Virus record (IMG/VR): IMGVR_UViG_3300033153_010704
Location: 1 to 35,002 of that record
DNA length: 35,002 bases
From: a virus
Reading direction: 5' to 3' (one strand)
Shown here: positions 23,183 to 30,379 of the stretch, piece after piece
Position numbering within the stretch: the first letter of the stretch is position 1
Layout of the letters: every line of letters starts with the position of its first letter
The notes under the pieces: model-generated
The model's input: the letters and a program-made list of their open reading frames with translations, nothing else
Told to the model about the DNA's origin: nothing
Databases searched by the model: none
Program-made: the position numbers and the translations under genes

Positions 23183-23655
23183 TTCGGCCCCTTTCCGGTG
23201 TGCTCTTCCACGCGCGTTATGCGCTCCTGCAGGCCGTCAATGCGGTTGTGCGCTTCGCCGACCGACTTGCGAAACGACGAAGCGATCTGGTCGAGTCGAT
23301 CCATCTGCTCCTTGCCGCCGGCGACGGCCTCGGTCAGCGTCATCGCGAACTCTTCGCGCGTCGCAAACGTCTTCTCCTGGACGCGCAGGTTCTCGGCACA
23401 CCGCAGCTCGCAGGCCATGCGTTCCGTTTCGGCGGCGGCGGCCCGGTCGCCGAGGTCGCCGACCGTCTTGGCCACCTCGGCCAGCCGGTCTCGCATGTCG
23501 CGCATCTGGCTCTTGAGCACCTGGACCGTCACGTAGCCGATGATGCTGGCGGCCAGGACGATCGTCGCCAGCCGCTCGGCCACGCCGGCCCACGTGAACT
23601 CGCCGGCGGCGGCCAGGGCCGACGCCGAAAACGCGGACAGGGAGGCGACCGTCAT
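23179..23655 (-). CDS. DUF2730-like membrane and coiled-coil protein (Mu gp25-like)
   Basis: This 158-residue protein has a membrane segment at about residues 27-47 (RLATIVLAASIIGYVTVQVL), preceded by a short, possibly signal-like N-terminus (MTVASLSAFSASALAAAGEF). The rest is an extended charged coiled coil (SQMRDMRDRLAEVAKTVGDL, RLDQIASSFRKSVGEAHNRI) ending KGPK. It is the first gene of the long late operon, and the order DUF2730, gp26-like, gp27-like, gp28 copies Mu. Function is unknown in Mu; a role in lysis or packaging has only been guessed. Confidence 0.65.
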   Translation of the reverse strand: MTVASLSAFSASALAAAGEFTWAGVAERLATIVLAASIIGYVTVQVLKSQMRDMRDRLAEVAKTVGDLGDRAAAAETERMACELRCAENLRVQEKTFATREEFAMTLTEAVAGGKEQMDRLDQIASSFRKSVGEAHNRIDGLQERITRVEEHTGKGPK

Positions 23656-23730
23656 GATCGCCTCCCCGTCGCTTGCCGGCGCGTCCGTGCTCTACGCATC
23701 GCATCGCCTTCCGTGATCTCGATACCGTCT

Positions 23731-23750
23731 GCCCGGGTTGTGCCCCGGGC
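23731..23750. other. 7-bp GC hairpin in late leader
   Basis: GCCCGGG (23731-23737) and CCCGGGC (23744-23750) flank TTGTGC. It lies in the 195-base gap before the late operon, between the possible late promoter and the first late gene, where it could act as an attenuator or protein-binding stem. No T-run follows. Confidence 0.4.
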
Positions 23751-23761
23751 GTGCCACTAGA

Positions 23762-23791
23762 AAAGTATCGGGACCGGGAAGGGGATTGCAA
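23762..23791 (-). promoter_or_regulatory. Weak candidate late promoter
   Basis: On the minus strand TTGCAA (23791-23786) and TACTTT (23767-23762) are separated by 18 bases, upstream of the gp25-like gene. Mu-type late promoters usually need an activator and have poor -35 boxes, so this is only a candidate. Confidence 0.25.
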
Positions 23792-23794
23792 GAG

Positions 23795-23819
23795 AAAATC
23801 TTGGGACAACCAAGATTTT
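23795..23819 (-). terminator. Stem-loop terminator after the membrane-anchored accessory gene
   Basis: A perfect 10-bp stem, AAAATCTTGG (23795-23804) and CCAAGATTTT (23810-23819), with loop GACAA lies 30 bases beyond the stop of the gene ending at 23850. On the minus strand the second arm ends in TTTT, as expected for an intrinsic terminator, though the stem is AT-rich. It would insulate the repressor and accessory gene from the late operon. It could equally be an operator. Confidence 0.5.
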
Positions 23820-23849
23820 ATTTGGTCTAATCGGTATTACCCGTCCGGG

Positions 23850-24467
23850 TTATCCGCCGCTTGGCGGGGGAACCCAGAGGGCTGCCAGCTTGTGGGCAAT
23901 CCACACCGAGACGCAGCAGGGCGCATTGTTGCTTGGGTCGTAGGGCTTGCCGCCCTTTGTGACCAGCGGCGATATATGGCCGCCTTTGGCCCGGCATCGC
24001 CAGTTGGTCGTGCGAGCAGACGCCGAGCGCTCATACTGCAGGCTGACGCTTGATGGCTTGCCTCTGCCATCGCACTCAAGAGGGAGCCATGGCCCCTCGC
24101 TAATATACACCTCGCCCGCCTGGTCCATCACCTCGACCGCATACGGACCGACGAACCACTTTCCGCCCCGTTTCTGCTGGTGCCGACTGATGATGCTGTA
24201 GGAGTCCCGCGCACCCGCCTCATCCGAGATCAGCCAGCAGATGCGGCCTGAAACACTGCCCCATCGCCACGCGACATCTCCAACCTTCCGTTGCCACGCC
24301 TCCTCCCGGGGCGTCGGGGGCCGGTCGCCCCACGGGCTGCTTCCCCGCACGGGCAGCGCCGGTGCTGCTTTGGGCTCGCCCTTGCCCAAGAACGGAAGAA
24401 GACAAAGGCACATCACGAACCCGACGGCCCCCGCAAACAGCACTCGATTCGACAGTGCATGCAACAT
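23850..24467 (-). CDS. Membrane-anchored or secreted accessory protein (moron candidate)
   Basis: This 205-residue protein starts MLHALSNRVLFAGAVGFVMC at an ATG preceded by AAGGAG with six-base spacing. Residues 8-27 form a signal anchor, followed by a proline-rich linker (ALPVRGSSPWGDRPPTPREE) and a soluble domain with many Trp and four or more Cys (VYISEGPWLPLECDGRGKPS, TTNWRCRAKGGHIS, SNNAPCCVSVWIAHKL). It lies between repressor and late operon on the repressor strand, with its own strong ribosome site and terminator-like stem, and is more AT-rich. That suggests expression in the lysogen and an effect on the host envelope, such as superinfection exclusion. No family recognised. Confidence 0.6.
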   Translation of the reverse strand: MLHALSNRVLFAGAVGFVMCLCLLPFLGKGEPKAAPALPVRGSSPWGDRPPTPREEAWQRKVGDVAWRWGSVSGRICWLISDEAGARDSYSIISRHQQKRGGKWFVGPYAVEVMDQAGEVYISEGPWLPLECDGRGKPSSVSLQYERSASARTTNWRCRAKGGHISPLVTKGGKPYDPSNNAPCCVSVWIAHKLAALWVPPPSGG

Positions 24468-24506
24468 CGTACACTCCTTTCTCTTTTGCGTTCTGCGTCC
24501 GGCCCG

Positions 24507-25436
24507 TCACTCCCGCACGATCAGGGGGAGGTGGGCCACGATGGGGAAGCGCCCGACGACGGCGTCGACGCCGACGGGCTCCGGCGCGTATCGCGGATCG
24601 GGGTTCAGAGACTCGAGGACGACCCGGCCGCCGTCCAGGCGGGGCCGCTTGAGGCGGGCCTCGACGGTATCGCCGGCGCGGACCATCACGCAGCAGATCT
24701 CGCCGAAGTCGGCCTCGCCGGCGGGGTCGACGACCACCATGTCGCCGTCGCGAAAGTCGGGCCCCATCGAGTCGCCCTTGATCCGCACGGCCACCGACGT
24801 GTCGGGCGCATCGTCGTAAACGACAAACTCCGCCGCCCAGCCGGGCGGATATTCGGTGGCTTCCACCGTGTCGGTGTCCAGGCCCTGGCCGGCGGCGATC
24901 CGCCCGACGATGGGCACGTAGTGCTTGTGCCAGTCCTGCGCCGACGGTACGTCCTCGGGCGCGACGGTGCGGTAGCCCCGCCGTGCGGCCGGGCGGCGCG
25001 GCTTGCGGCGTGCGGGCCGGTCCGCCTCGGGTGGCGGGGTCATCGACTCTACCAGGGCTTTGCGGGCGTCCGGATCGCCGGCCGTCTTGATCAGGTCCGA
25101 CACGACCTGGGACTGAACGGTGAGCCGCGCGAACTCCTTCATCAACTCGTCGTGCGACGCCTCGCCGAGGTCCGCAAACGTGGGGTAGGCCGTCTCGCTG
25201 GACGGTTCTTCGCCCTCCATGAGCCAGTTGGCGTCGTGGAGGTGTTCGCGCGCCAGTTCGATCAGGCCGCGAAGGACGCCCAGGTTCGCCCGGTTGCTCG
25301 TGCCGTTCTCCAGGCGGGTGATGCTGTCGGGGCTGTCGAGGCCGAGTTGGGCGGCCAGTTCCCGCTGAGTCATTCCGGCCAGCCGCTTCCGGAGGTAGCG
25401 GATACGCTCGCCCAGCTCTTTCGTCCACTCAGACAT
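24507..25436 (-). CDS. LexA/CI-type phage repressor with S24 peptidase domain
   Basis: This 309-residue protein starts MSEWTKELGERIRYLRKRLA. Residues about 10-62 are an XRE-type HTH (MTQRELAAQLGLDSPDSITR) followed by DANWLMEGEE at 68-77. The linker is basic (ARRKPRRPAARRG). The S24 domain runs about 173-309: a cleavable Ala182-Gly183 in GRIAAGQG, nucleophile Ser223 in IKGDSMGPDF and general base Lys263 in EARLKRPRLD. It should keep the lytic genes off and self-cleave with RecA during DNA damage, making the phage SOS-inducible. Mu's own repressor lacks this peptidase. GAGG lies four bases before the start. Confidence 0.9.
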   Translation of the reverse strand: MSEWTKELGERIRYLRKRLAGMTQRELAAQLGLDSPDSITRLENGTSNRANLGVLRGLIELAREHLHDANWLMEGEEPSSETAYPTFADLGEASHDELMKEFARLTVQSQVVSDLIKTAGDPDARKALVESMTPPPEADRPARRKPRRPAARRGYRTVAPEDVPSAQDWHKHYVPIVGRIAAGQGLDTDTVEATEYPPGWAAEFVVYDDAPDTSVAVRIKGDSMGPDFRDGDMVVVDPAGEADFGEICCVMVRAGDTVEARLKRPRLDGGRVVLESLNPDPRYAPEPVGVDAVVGRFPIVAHLPLIVRE

Positions 25437-25444
25437 GACGCCTC

Positions 25445-25480
25445 AAGTTTTTGAAACTATTTGAAAAAAGATTTTGGTTT
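25445..25480. promoter_or_regulatory. AT-rich operator candidate
   Basis: In a GC-rich window this stretch is strikingly AT-rich and has two similar boxes in tandem, TTTTTGAAAC (25449-25458) and ATTTGAAAAA (25459-25468); GTTTTTGAAAC is a partial palindrome. It lies directly upstream of the repressor and of the early promoter, where repressor or the small HTH protein would bind. Confidence 0.5.
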
Positions 25481-25484
25481 AACC

Positions 25485-25513
25485 TTGCCTTCGTCCGATG
25501 AAACCAATATTAT
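25485..25513 (+). promoter_or_regulatory. Early promoter candidate
   Basis: TTGCCT (25485-25490) and TATTAT (25508-25513) are separated by exactly 17 bases, close to the sigma-70 consensus. Transcription would begin near 25520 and leave a leader of about 50 bases before the ATG at 25570. It supports that start over the ATG at 25498, which would lie upstream of the -10 box. Confidence 0.55.
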
Positions 25514-25569
25514 TACCGGTGAACCACGACACAGTCCGCTCCAACGGCCCGCAAGGCCAGAGGTCAACG

Positions 25570-25848
25570 ATGCCACAAAGCACGAAACAGGATAGACCGA
25601 ACTCAAGAGTTTTAGCACGCACGGACGGCCGGGTCAAGGGGAAAATCGTAGCGGCCGGAATTCGCCTCGGCGAGTTGGCCCACGCGGTGGGCTTAACATC
25701 GTCGGCCCTGACCCTTTACGTCCAGGGCAAGTGCGGCAACCGAGCGCGGCAGGAACAGATCTACGTCGCCTTCCGCGCGCTGTCGCAATCGGACATCACC
25801 CTCGAGGAGTTCTGGGGCGAGCTGTTGAGCGAAAGGATGGCGGGATGA
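25570..25848 (+). CDS. Small HTH regulator, Ner/Cro-like position
   Basis: The start at 25570 has AGAGGT upstream and lies downstream of the promoter. It gives 92 residues: MPQSTKQDRPNSRVLARTDG, then an HTH-type core GIRLGELAHAVGLTSSALTL and YVQGKCGNRARQEQIYVAFR. First gene of the early operon, divergent from the repressor, it has the place of Mu ner or lambda cro, and would turn down repressor or early transcription. It resembles XRE-type DNA-binding domains rather than the Ner family in detail. Confidence 0.7.
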   Translation: MPQSTKQDRPNSRVLARTDGRVKGKIVAAGIRLGELAHAVGLTSSALTLYVQGKCGNRARQEQIYVAFRALSQSDITLEEFWGELLSERMAG

Positions 25849-25854
25849 ATCCAT

Positions 25855-25889
25855 TGTCGATTTACGATTTACGATTTTCGATTTGTGCC
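25855..25889. repeat. Single-arm 7-mer repeat, CGATTTA type
   Basis: Four units (TCGATTT, ACGATTT, ACGATTT, TCGATTT) fill the gap between the small HTH gene and the first tandem paralogue. No complementary arm is present. Confidence 0.75.
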
Positions 25890-25909
25890 GGACGGGAGGG
25901 GGGTGAGCG

Positions 25910-26149
25910 ATGATCGCGGCGATTGAATTCGGACAGCGAGTGGCCGACGCCCGCAGGGGCCTGGGGCTGTCGGTGACCGAGGCCGCAGAGCAGACCGGCG
26001 TGGACGAGAGCGAGTGGGACGTCCTGGAGGTGGACGCCGCGTTCGTCAGCACGGAGATGGGCCTGGGCATCATGCGGTTCCTCGTCGCCGCCGGGGTCAG
26101 CGCACGCTGGCTGATCACCGGCGAGGGCGATATGGGAGGGCAGGCGTGA
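25910..26149 (+). CDS. Repressor-like mini-protein, tandem paralogue 1
   Basis: This 79-residue protein starts MIAAIEFGQRVADARRGLGL with a GGGAGG-type site upstream. The helices RVADARRGLGLSVTEAAEQT and DESEWDVLEVD form an XRE-like HTH, with VSARWLITGEGDMGGQA at the end. The final motif resembles residues 68-77 of the phage repressor (ANWLMEGEE), so it looks like a repressor DNA-binding half without the peptidase half. It overlaps paralogue 2 by one base (TGATG). It could bind the same operators or form mixed oligomers; this is inference. Confidence 0.65.
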   Translation: MIAAIEFGQRVADARRGLGLSVTEAAEQTGVDESEWDVLEVDAAFVSTEMGLGIMRFLVAAGVSARWLITGEGDMGGQA

Positions 26150-26656
26150 TGGACGGCCGCTACACGAGTTTCTGCGCGCGGATCAAGGCCGCCCGGGAGA
26201 GCCTGGGCAATGTGCCGTTGCCGGTCATACCGCCGGAGTCGACATGGCGCGCGATGATCTCCTGCACGGCGGCGTCAATGCCCCCGATCCAGATCTTCGA
26301 CATGCTACAGGTCCTCGTCGAACGTGGAATCAGCGCCCACTGGCTGATCACCGGCGAGGGCGAGATGGGAGAGGAACGATGACATTGCCGATTGCCGATT
26401 CGGAATGCTGCAGTGACGTCGCAATGAGGAACCAGCGCGTCCGGATTGCTTTCGGGGGAGCAGTAACCGATGCCCGCGAAGGCCTGGCCCTGAACGTCCC
26501 GGCCGCCGCCGAACAGGCCGGGGTGTCGGCGTCCGCATGGCTGAGCATTGAGCTAGGCTGCGGTACGCTGGCGAGTTCCCTATTGGCGATGCGATCCCTC
26601 GTCGCGGCCGGCGTTTCGGCCCACTGGCTGATCACCGGCGAGGGCGAGATGGGAGG
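26108..26656 (+). repeat. Three near-identical 32-bp direct repeats at the paralogue 3' ends
   Basis: Copies at 26108-26139, 26341-26372 and 26625-26656 read TGGCTGATCACCGGCGAGGG followed by CGAKATGGGAG. They differ by only a base or two while the rest of the paralogues has diverged. The repeat encodes WLITGEGEMG and its last bases (GGGAG) serve as the ribosome site for the next gene. Confidence 0.85.
26149..26382 (+). CDS. Repressor-like mini-protein, tandem paralogue 2
   Basis: This 77-residue protein starts MDGRYTSFCARIKAARESLG. The N-terminal helix fits the HTH family but the centre (VPLPVIPPESTWRAMISCTA) is diverged, with proline residues where the recognition helix would be. The end is again ISAHWLITGEGEMGEER. 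The loss of a clear recognition helix with an intact C-terminal motif suggests a protein-protein role rather than DNA binding. The GGAG of paralogue 1's end motif supplies its ribosome site. Confidence 0.6.
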   Translation: MDGRYTSFCARIKAARESLGNVPLPVIPPESTWRAMISCTAASMPPIQIFDMLQVLVERGISAHWLITGEGEMGEER

Positions 26657-26663
26657 CGACTGA
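26379..26663 (+). CDS. Repressor-like mini-protein, tandem paralogue 3
   Basis: This 94-residue protein starts at 26379 (ATGA overlap with paralogue 2). The first 15 residues (MTLPIADSECCSDVAM) come from a 7-mer repeat (GCCGATT units); an alternative start at 26424 gives MRNQRVRIAFGGAVTDARE. The core VTDAREGLALNVPAAAEQAG with SASAWLSIELGCGTLAS is the clearest HTH of the trio after paralogue 1, and the protein ends VSAHWLITGEGEMGGD. The three paralogues lie head to tail without gaps. Confidence 0.62.
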   Translation: MTLPIADSECCSDVAMRNQRVRIAFGGAVTDAREGLALNVPAAAEQAGVSASAWLSIELGCGTLASSLLAMRSLVAAGVSAHWLITGEGEMGGD

Positions 26664-26669
26664 TCAATG

Positions 26670-26698
26670 CAAATTGGAAATTGGAAATTGGAAATTGA
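26670..26698. repeat. Single-arm 7-mer repeat, TTGGAAA type
   Basis: Four consecutive ATTGGAA units precede the start of the 128-residue gene. This is the complementary orientation of the TTTCCAA arrays at 10759 and 12540. Confidence 0.8.
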
Positions 26699-26709
26699 AA
26701 GGGCCACTG

Positions 26710-27096
26710 ATGGGACTTTTTGATTGGATCAAACGTGCGGCGCGAGGCGGGTACGCCCGGGTCGAGATGACGCTGGCCACGGGCCAGCAGATCGAGGCCG
26801 GCAACCTGACGATCTCGGCCGCCGGCGACGGGCAGATCATGGTCGAGGTCGGCGGCCGGTTCGCCGCGATCATCACCGGGGCCCCGACGCGCCGCTACCA
26901 CGTCATTTGCCACACGGACGGGCGGCGACTCCTGCGGCGCACGAGGACGCCCGTCGGGCCGCTGCTGATCCTCGGCCCCGGGGGCGACTACCGCGACGAA
27001 CGGTACAGCGACCACATCGGCGGCGATCCGGAGACGGATCCGCCGAAGGCGGAGCAGATTTCGCAGATTGCGCAGAGGGAGACGGGCAAGACATGA
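26710..27096 (+). CDS. Hypothetical early protein, 128 aa
   Basis: The start at 26710 reads MGLFDWIKRAARGGYARVEM; an upstream TTG at 26674 would only translate repeat. Residues about 15-95 are beta-rich (MTLATGQQIEAGNLTISAAG, IMVEVGGRFAAIITGAPTRR), like a small barrel. The C-terminus (PPKAEQISQIAQRETGKT) is translated from a 9-mer repeat (CGCAGATT units at 27052-27075). The stop overlaps the transposase start (ATGA). Not recognised; an early accessory or DNA-binding role is only a guess from place. Confidence 0.55.
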   Translation: MGLFDWIKRAARGGYARVEMTLATGQQIEAGNLTISAAGDGQIMVEVGGRFAAIITGAPTRRYHVICHTDGRRLLRRTRTPVGPLLILGPGGDYRDERYSDHIGGDPETDPPKAEQISQIAQRETGKT

Positions 27097-27148
27097 GCAG
27101 CTCGTCAGCGCAGAAATCCGCAATCCGCAATCCGCAATCCGCAATTCC
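27052..27148. repeat. 9-mer and 7-mer repeat tracts at the transposase start
   Basis: Two short arrays lie either side of the transposase ATG: a 9-mer tract (27052-27075, CGCAGATTK units) in the end of the upstream gene and a 7-mer tract (27116-27148, GCAATCC units) in codons 8-19 of the transposase. Both are single arms and are translated. Confidence 0.75.
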
Positions 27149-29222
27149 GGAAGGCTTCATTCCGGCGACGCTGGCGGCGTCGATCAAGGGGGTGCACGTG
27201 CGGACGATTCGGCGGCGGTGCGCGGCGGGCGAGATGGCGGCCGTCCGGGTCGACGGTTTTTGGTACGTGGACCCGGCCGCCGATCCGGCCCTCCGCCTGG
27301 CCACCGGCGAGACCGCCCCCGCCCCGGCGGCGGCGGGCGACGACCTGGCGGGCCTCAGCCAGGCCCAGCGCGAGCGGGCCTTTGCGCGAATGACGATGGC
27401 CCGCCGGTACCTCGCGGCGCTCGAGCACAAGCCGGCGGGGATGACGAGCCGCGAGTTCTCGCTGCAGTTCGCCGCCCAGTGGTCGGCCGAGAACCCGGCC
27501 AACAAGACGGGCCGCTCGGCGCTGCTGGGCTGGGTGGCGGCGTGGAAGGCGAAGGGAATCGCCGGACTGGTGGACAGGCGGGGCGGGGCACGGACGCCCG
27601 CCCCGTTCACCGCCGAGGCCAAAAGCTTCCTGCTCGGGCTCTACGCCGACCAGCACCAGTTGACCATACCTTATATATACACGGTCCTGCTCGGCGAGGC
27701 CGAACAGCAGGGCTGGAACGTCCCGGCGCTGCGGACCGTCCAGCGGTGGATTCGGAAACACGTCGACCCGAAACTCGTGGCCGCCGGGCGCGACCCCAAA
27801 ATGTTCCGCGACCGCATGACGCCGGACATTCGGCGCGACTGGACGCTGGTGGAGGCGATGACCGCATGGGTCGCCGACCACCGCCAGGCGGACGTCTGGA
27901 TACCGCGGCAGGATGACAGGACGCTCGAGTGGTCTTGGGCCCGGCCGTGGCTGACGATGTTCCTCGACTGCCGCTCGTGGTTCCCGGTCGGCTACGCGAT
28001 CGAGTTCGACTCGCCCGACGCCAACCGCGTGATGGGCGTGTTCGGCTCGGCCATCGAGGCCTGGGGGGCCCCGGTCAACGTCATCCTCGACAACGGCAAG
28101 GACTTTCGCGCCCGCGACGTGGCCGGCGGGCGGCCCAAGCGCAAGAAGGCCGAGCCGAAACTGTTCGACGAGAAGCGGCACACGAACCTGATGGAGGGCT
28201 GCGGCATCCACCCGGTCTGGGCCATGCCGTACAATGCCCGGGCCAAGATCATCGAGCGGTTTTTCGCCATCATGGCCGATGCGTTCGACCGGACGTGGCC
28301 GACGTACTGCGGCAACTCGCCCGACAGGCGGCCCGAGCAGCTCAAGGGCCTCAAGGCCGGCCAGGTGGACACCGGCCTGCTGAACATCGACACGTTTCGC
28401 GCGGCGTTCGGCCGGTGGCTTCTGGACGACTTTTCGCTCGCCCCGTCCCCGGCCGTCGCCGCGCGAAAACTCTCGCCCCGGCGGGCGTTCATGGAACTGA
28501 GACCCAAAAACTTCGTACCGGCCAGGCCGTCCGCCGAGACGCTGAGCCTCCTGCTGACGCGGTCCCGGCGGGCGGTCGTCGGCAAGGACGGCGTGTACGT
28601 CCGGGCGTTCATGAACCACTACTGGTCCGACGCGCTCGAGGACCGCCGCTGCGCCTCGGGGCGCGACATCGGCCGACACGTCGTCTATCGCTACCGCCCG
28701 GGCGATCCGAGCAAGATCTGGGTGTTCGACTTCCGCAGCGACAGGTTCCTCTGCGTGGCCGAACCGTACGCCGGCGCGGGCCTGCACCCGCTGGCGGCGA
28801 GCGACGACGACCGCGACAAACTCGCCGGCGCGATCGCCCTGCAGCGGCGGACGGCCCGCGCGGCCAACGCCACGGTGAAGGCCGTGCGGGCCGCCAGCCG
28901 CAACGTCCTGGTCGAGGCCCACCGTCGCGGCCAGGAATCGCGCGGGATCCTCGACGACCCCGCCTCGATCAAAAAGGCCCCGCCGCCGGTGATCAAGCTC
29001 ATGCCGGGCGGGCAGATGGACGCCGCCGCGCAGGCGGGCGTCGAACACGACAGGCGGAAAGAACAAACACGCGCCGCCGCGAAGGACCTGGCGGCGCTTC
29101 TATCGACAGGCACGGACGCCGCAGACGCGCGGCCGGCCGGGCCTTCCCAAGGCGAAGAGTTTTCGCCGTGGGAGGCCCTGGCCGCCGCGGAGGACGGCGA
29201 TGGGCAACAAGGCGAGTCTTGA
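27093..29222 (+). CDS. Mu A-type DDE transposase
   Basis: This 709-residue protein starts at 27093, overlapping the previous stop. It is the only ATG before the N-terminal DNA-binding domain (FIPATLAASIKGVHVRTIRR, residues about 22-61). Further HTH-like domains follow (LSQAQRERAFARMTMARRYL, AALLGWVAAWKAKG region). The catalytic core shows Asp262 (WVADHRQADVW), Asp333 (VILDNGKDF) and Glu388 (AKIIERFF); the D-70-D-54-E spacing is very close to MuA's 269/336/392. The C-terminal part is helical with KKAPPPVIKLMPGGQMDAAA, where MuA has its ATPase- and ClpX-contact region. It should carry out integration and replicative transposition. Confidence 0.93.
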   Translation: MSSSSAQKSAIRNPQSAIPEGFIPATLAASIKGVHVRTIRRRCAAGEMAAVRVDGFWYVDPAADPALRLATGETAPAPAAAGDDLAGLSQAQRERAFARMTMARRYLAALEHKPAGMTSREFSLQFAAQWSAENPANKTGRSALLGWVAAWKAKGIAGLVDRRGGARTPAPFTAEAKSFLLGLYADQHQLTIPYIYTVLLGEAEQQGWNVPALRTVQRWIRKHVDPKLVAAGRDPKMFRDRMTPDIRRDWTLVEAMTAWVADHRQADVWIPRQDDRTLEWSWARPWLTMFLDCRSWFPVGYAIEFDSPDANRVMGVFGSAIEAWGAPVNVILDNGKDFRARDVAGGRPKRKKAEPKLFDEKRHTNLMEGCGIHPVWAMPYNARAKIIERFFAIMADAFDRTWPTYCGNSPDRRPEQLKGLKAGQVDTGLLNIDTFRAAFGRWLLDDFSLAPSPAVAARKLSPRRAFMELRPKNFVPARPSAETLSLLLTRSRRAVVGKDGVYVRAFMNHYWSDALEDRRCASGRDIGRHVVYRYRPGDPSKIWVFDFRSDRFLCVAEPYAGAGLHPLAASDDDRDKLAGAIALQRRTARAANATVKAVRAASRNVLVEAHRRGQESRGILDDPASIKKAPPPVIKLMPGGQMDAAAQAGVEHDRRKEQTRAAAKDLAALLSTGTDAADARPAGPSQGEEFSPWEALAAAEDGDGQQGES

Positions 29223-29241
29223 ATTTCTGAGGAGCAACGGC

Positions 29242-30336
29242 ATGGACGCCACGAGAGAACTGAGCGGGCAGGAACAGAGCGAGATCGTCCGCCGCGTGCG
29301 CGAGGCCCAGGCGGCGGACGGGATCTCGAACGAGACGATCGCGCAGATCCTCCAGTGCAGCTCGTCGACGTGGTCGCAGATCCGCAACGGCAAATACGCC
29401 GGCGACACGGAGAGCTACCTGCGGGCGGCGAGGTCGTGGCTGGACCGCAAGGCCCTCGGCGCCGAGGTCCCCGACACGACGTTCGTCAAGACGTCGATCG
29501 CGCACCAGATCATGATGGTCTGCAGCCGGGCCTGGTCGATGCCGACGGTCGGCCTGGTCATAACGCCGACCGGCCTGGGCAAGACGTCGGCCCTGCGCGA
29601 GGTCAAGCGGACGCACGGGCGGCGGTGCATCTACGTCCAGGCCGGCCAGATGATGCGCACGCCGCTCGGGCTGCTGGGCGAACTGGCCCTGCAGCTCAAC
29701 GTCTCGGTGCCGCCCACGACGTGCGGCTCGGCGATCTACCAGCAGGTCCGCAGCCGCCTGGCCGGCATGTACGCCAAGGGCCTGGCCGACAGCCCGCTGG
29801 TCCTGATCGACGAGGCCACCACGCTGACGCCCGGCGCGCTCAACATGCTGCGCAACCTGCACGACGATCCGGCCTGCAGGCCGGGGATCGTCCTGGCCGA
29901 CACGTGGCGGCTCGACCGCGAACTCAAGACCCGCCGCGTTCGCGGCATGGCCGGCGGATACGAGCAACTGACCGGCCGCAGCGGCGTGGCGTTCAGCATG
30001 GACGCGAGGTCCGAGATCAGGCAGGCCGACGTGACAAAGGTCGCCAAAAGCATCATGGCGTCGATCGGCTTCGACGGGCGCGTGGGGCCCAGCACGTACG
30101 CCTACCTGGCCTCCCTGGCCCGCCGGGCCGGGGGCTTTCGCAACGTGCTGCACCGCCTCTGGGTCTGCAACGACCTGGCCGAGAACCTCGGCCACAAGGC
30201 GCGATTCACCGTCGAGGAACTCGACGCCGTCGCCCCGATGGTCGGGGACGAATGCACGATGGAACACTCGGCCCCCGGCCCGTTCGGGCGACCGGCGTTG
30301 TCTGCGAAACCGTCAAGGTTAACTAAATCCGCGTAA
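29242..30336 (+). CDS. MuB-like target-selection AAA+ ATPase
   Basis: From the ATG at 29242 the protein has 364 residues (MDATRELSGQEQSEIVRRVR). Residues about 15-60 are an HTH like that of MuB (ISNETIAQILQCSSSTWSQI, RNGKYAGDTESYLRAARSWL). The ATPase has Walker A at 108-116 (TPTGLGKTS) and Walker B with Asp190-Glu191 (LVLIDEATTL). It would bind DNA, choose targets and stimulate the transposase. GAGGAG lies seven bases before this start. A second ATG at 29200, also with GGAGG, would add 14 residues and overlap the transposase. Confidence 0.9.
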   Translation: MDATRELSGQEQSEIVRRVREAQAADGISNETIAQILQCSSSTWSQIRNGKYAGDTESYLRAARSWLDRKALGAEVPDTTFVKTSIAHQIMMVCSRAWSMPTVGLVITPTGLGKTSALREVKRTHGRRCIYVQAGQMMRTPLGLLGELALQLNVSVPPTTCGSAIYQQVRSRLAGMYAKGLADSPLVLIDEATTLTPGALNMLRNLHDDPACRPGIVLADTWRLDRELKTRRVRGMAGGYEQLTGRSGVAFSMDARSEIRQADVTKVAKSIMASIGFDGRVGPSTYAYLASLARRAGGFRNVLHRLWVCNDLAENLGHKARFTVEELDAVAPMVGDECTMEHSAPGPFGRPALSAKPSRLTKSA

Positions 30337-30366
30337 TCCCCGGCCCGTGGGGCCGCGGTTCCTCTT
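30322..30366. repeat. Short composite element after the ATPase gene
   Basis: AAATCCGCGTAATCC is followed by a small stem (CCCCGGCCCGTGGGG) and GCCGCGGTTCCTCTTG. It matches the ends of the 9-mer elements (GGTTCCTCTTG) with a much reduced array. It fills the junction between the ATPase and the next gene. Confidence 0.6.
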
Positions 30367-30379
30367 GCAGGAGAACGAG

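Noticed and set aside
23179-24467. Endolysin or holin genes beside the late operon start
   Set aside because: Neither the DUF2730-like protein nor the anchored protein has a muramidase, amidase or peptidase motif. Lysis genes may lie outside the window.
25498-25569. Upstream start for the small HTH regulator
   Set aside because: No ribosome site precedes 25498, and it would lie before the -10 box of the likely promoter. The ATG at 25570 has both in order.
26724-27092. A longer start for the transposase
   Set aside because: This stretch is the shifted reading of the 128-residue gene. The ATG at 27093 overlaps that gene's stop and precedes the first DNA-binding domain.
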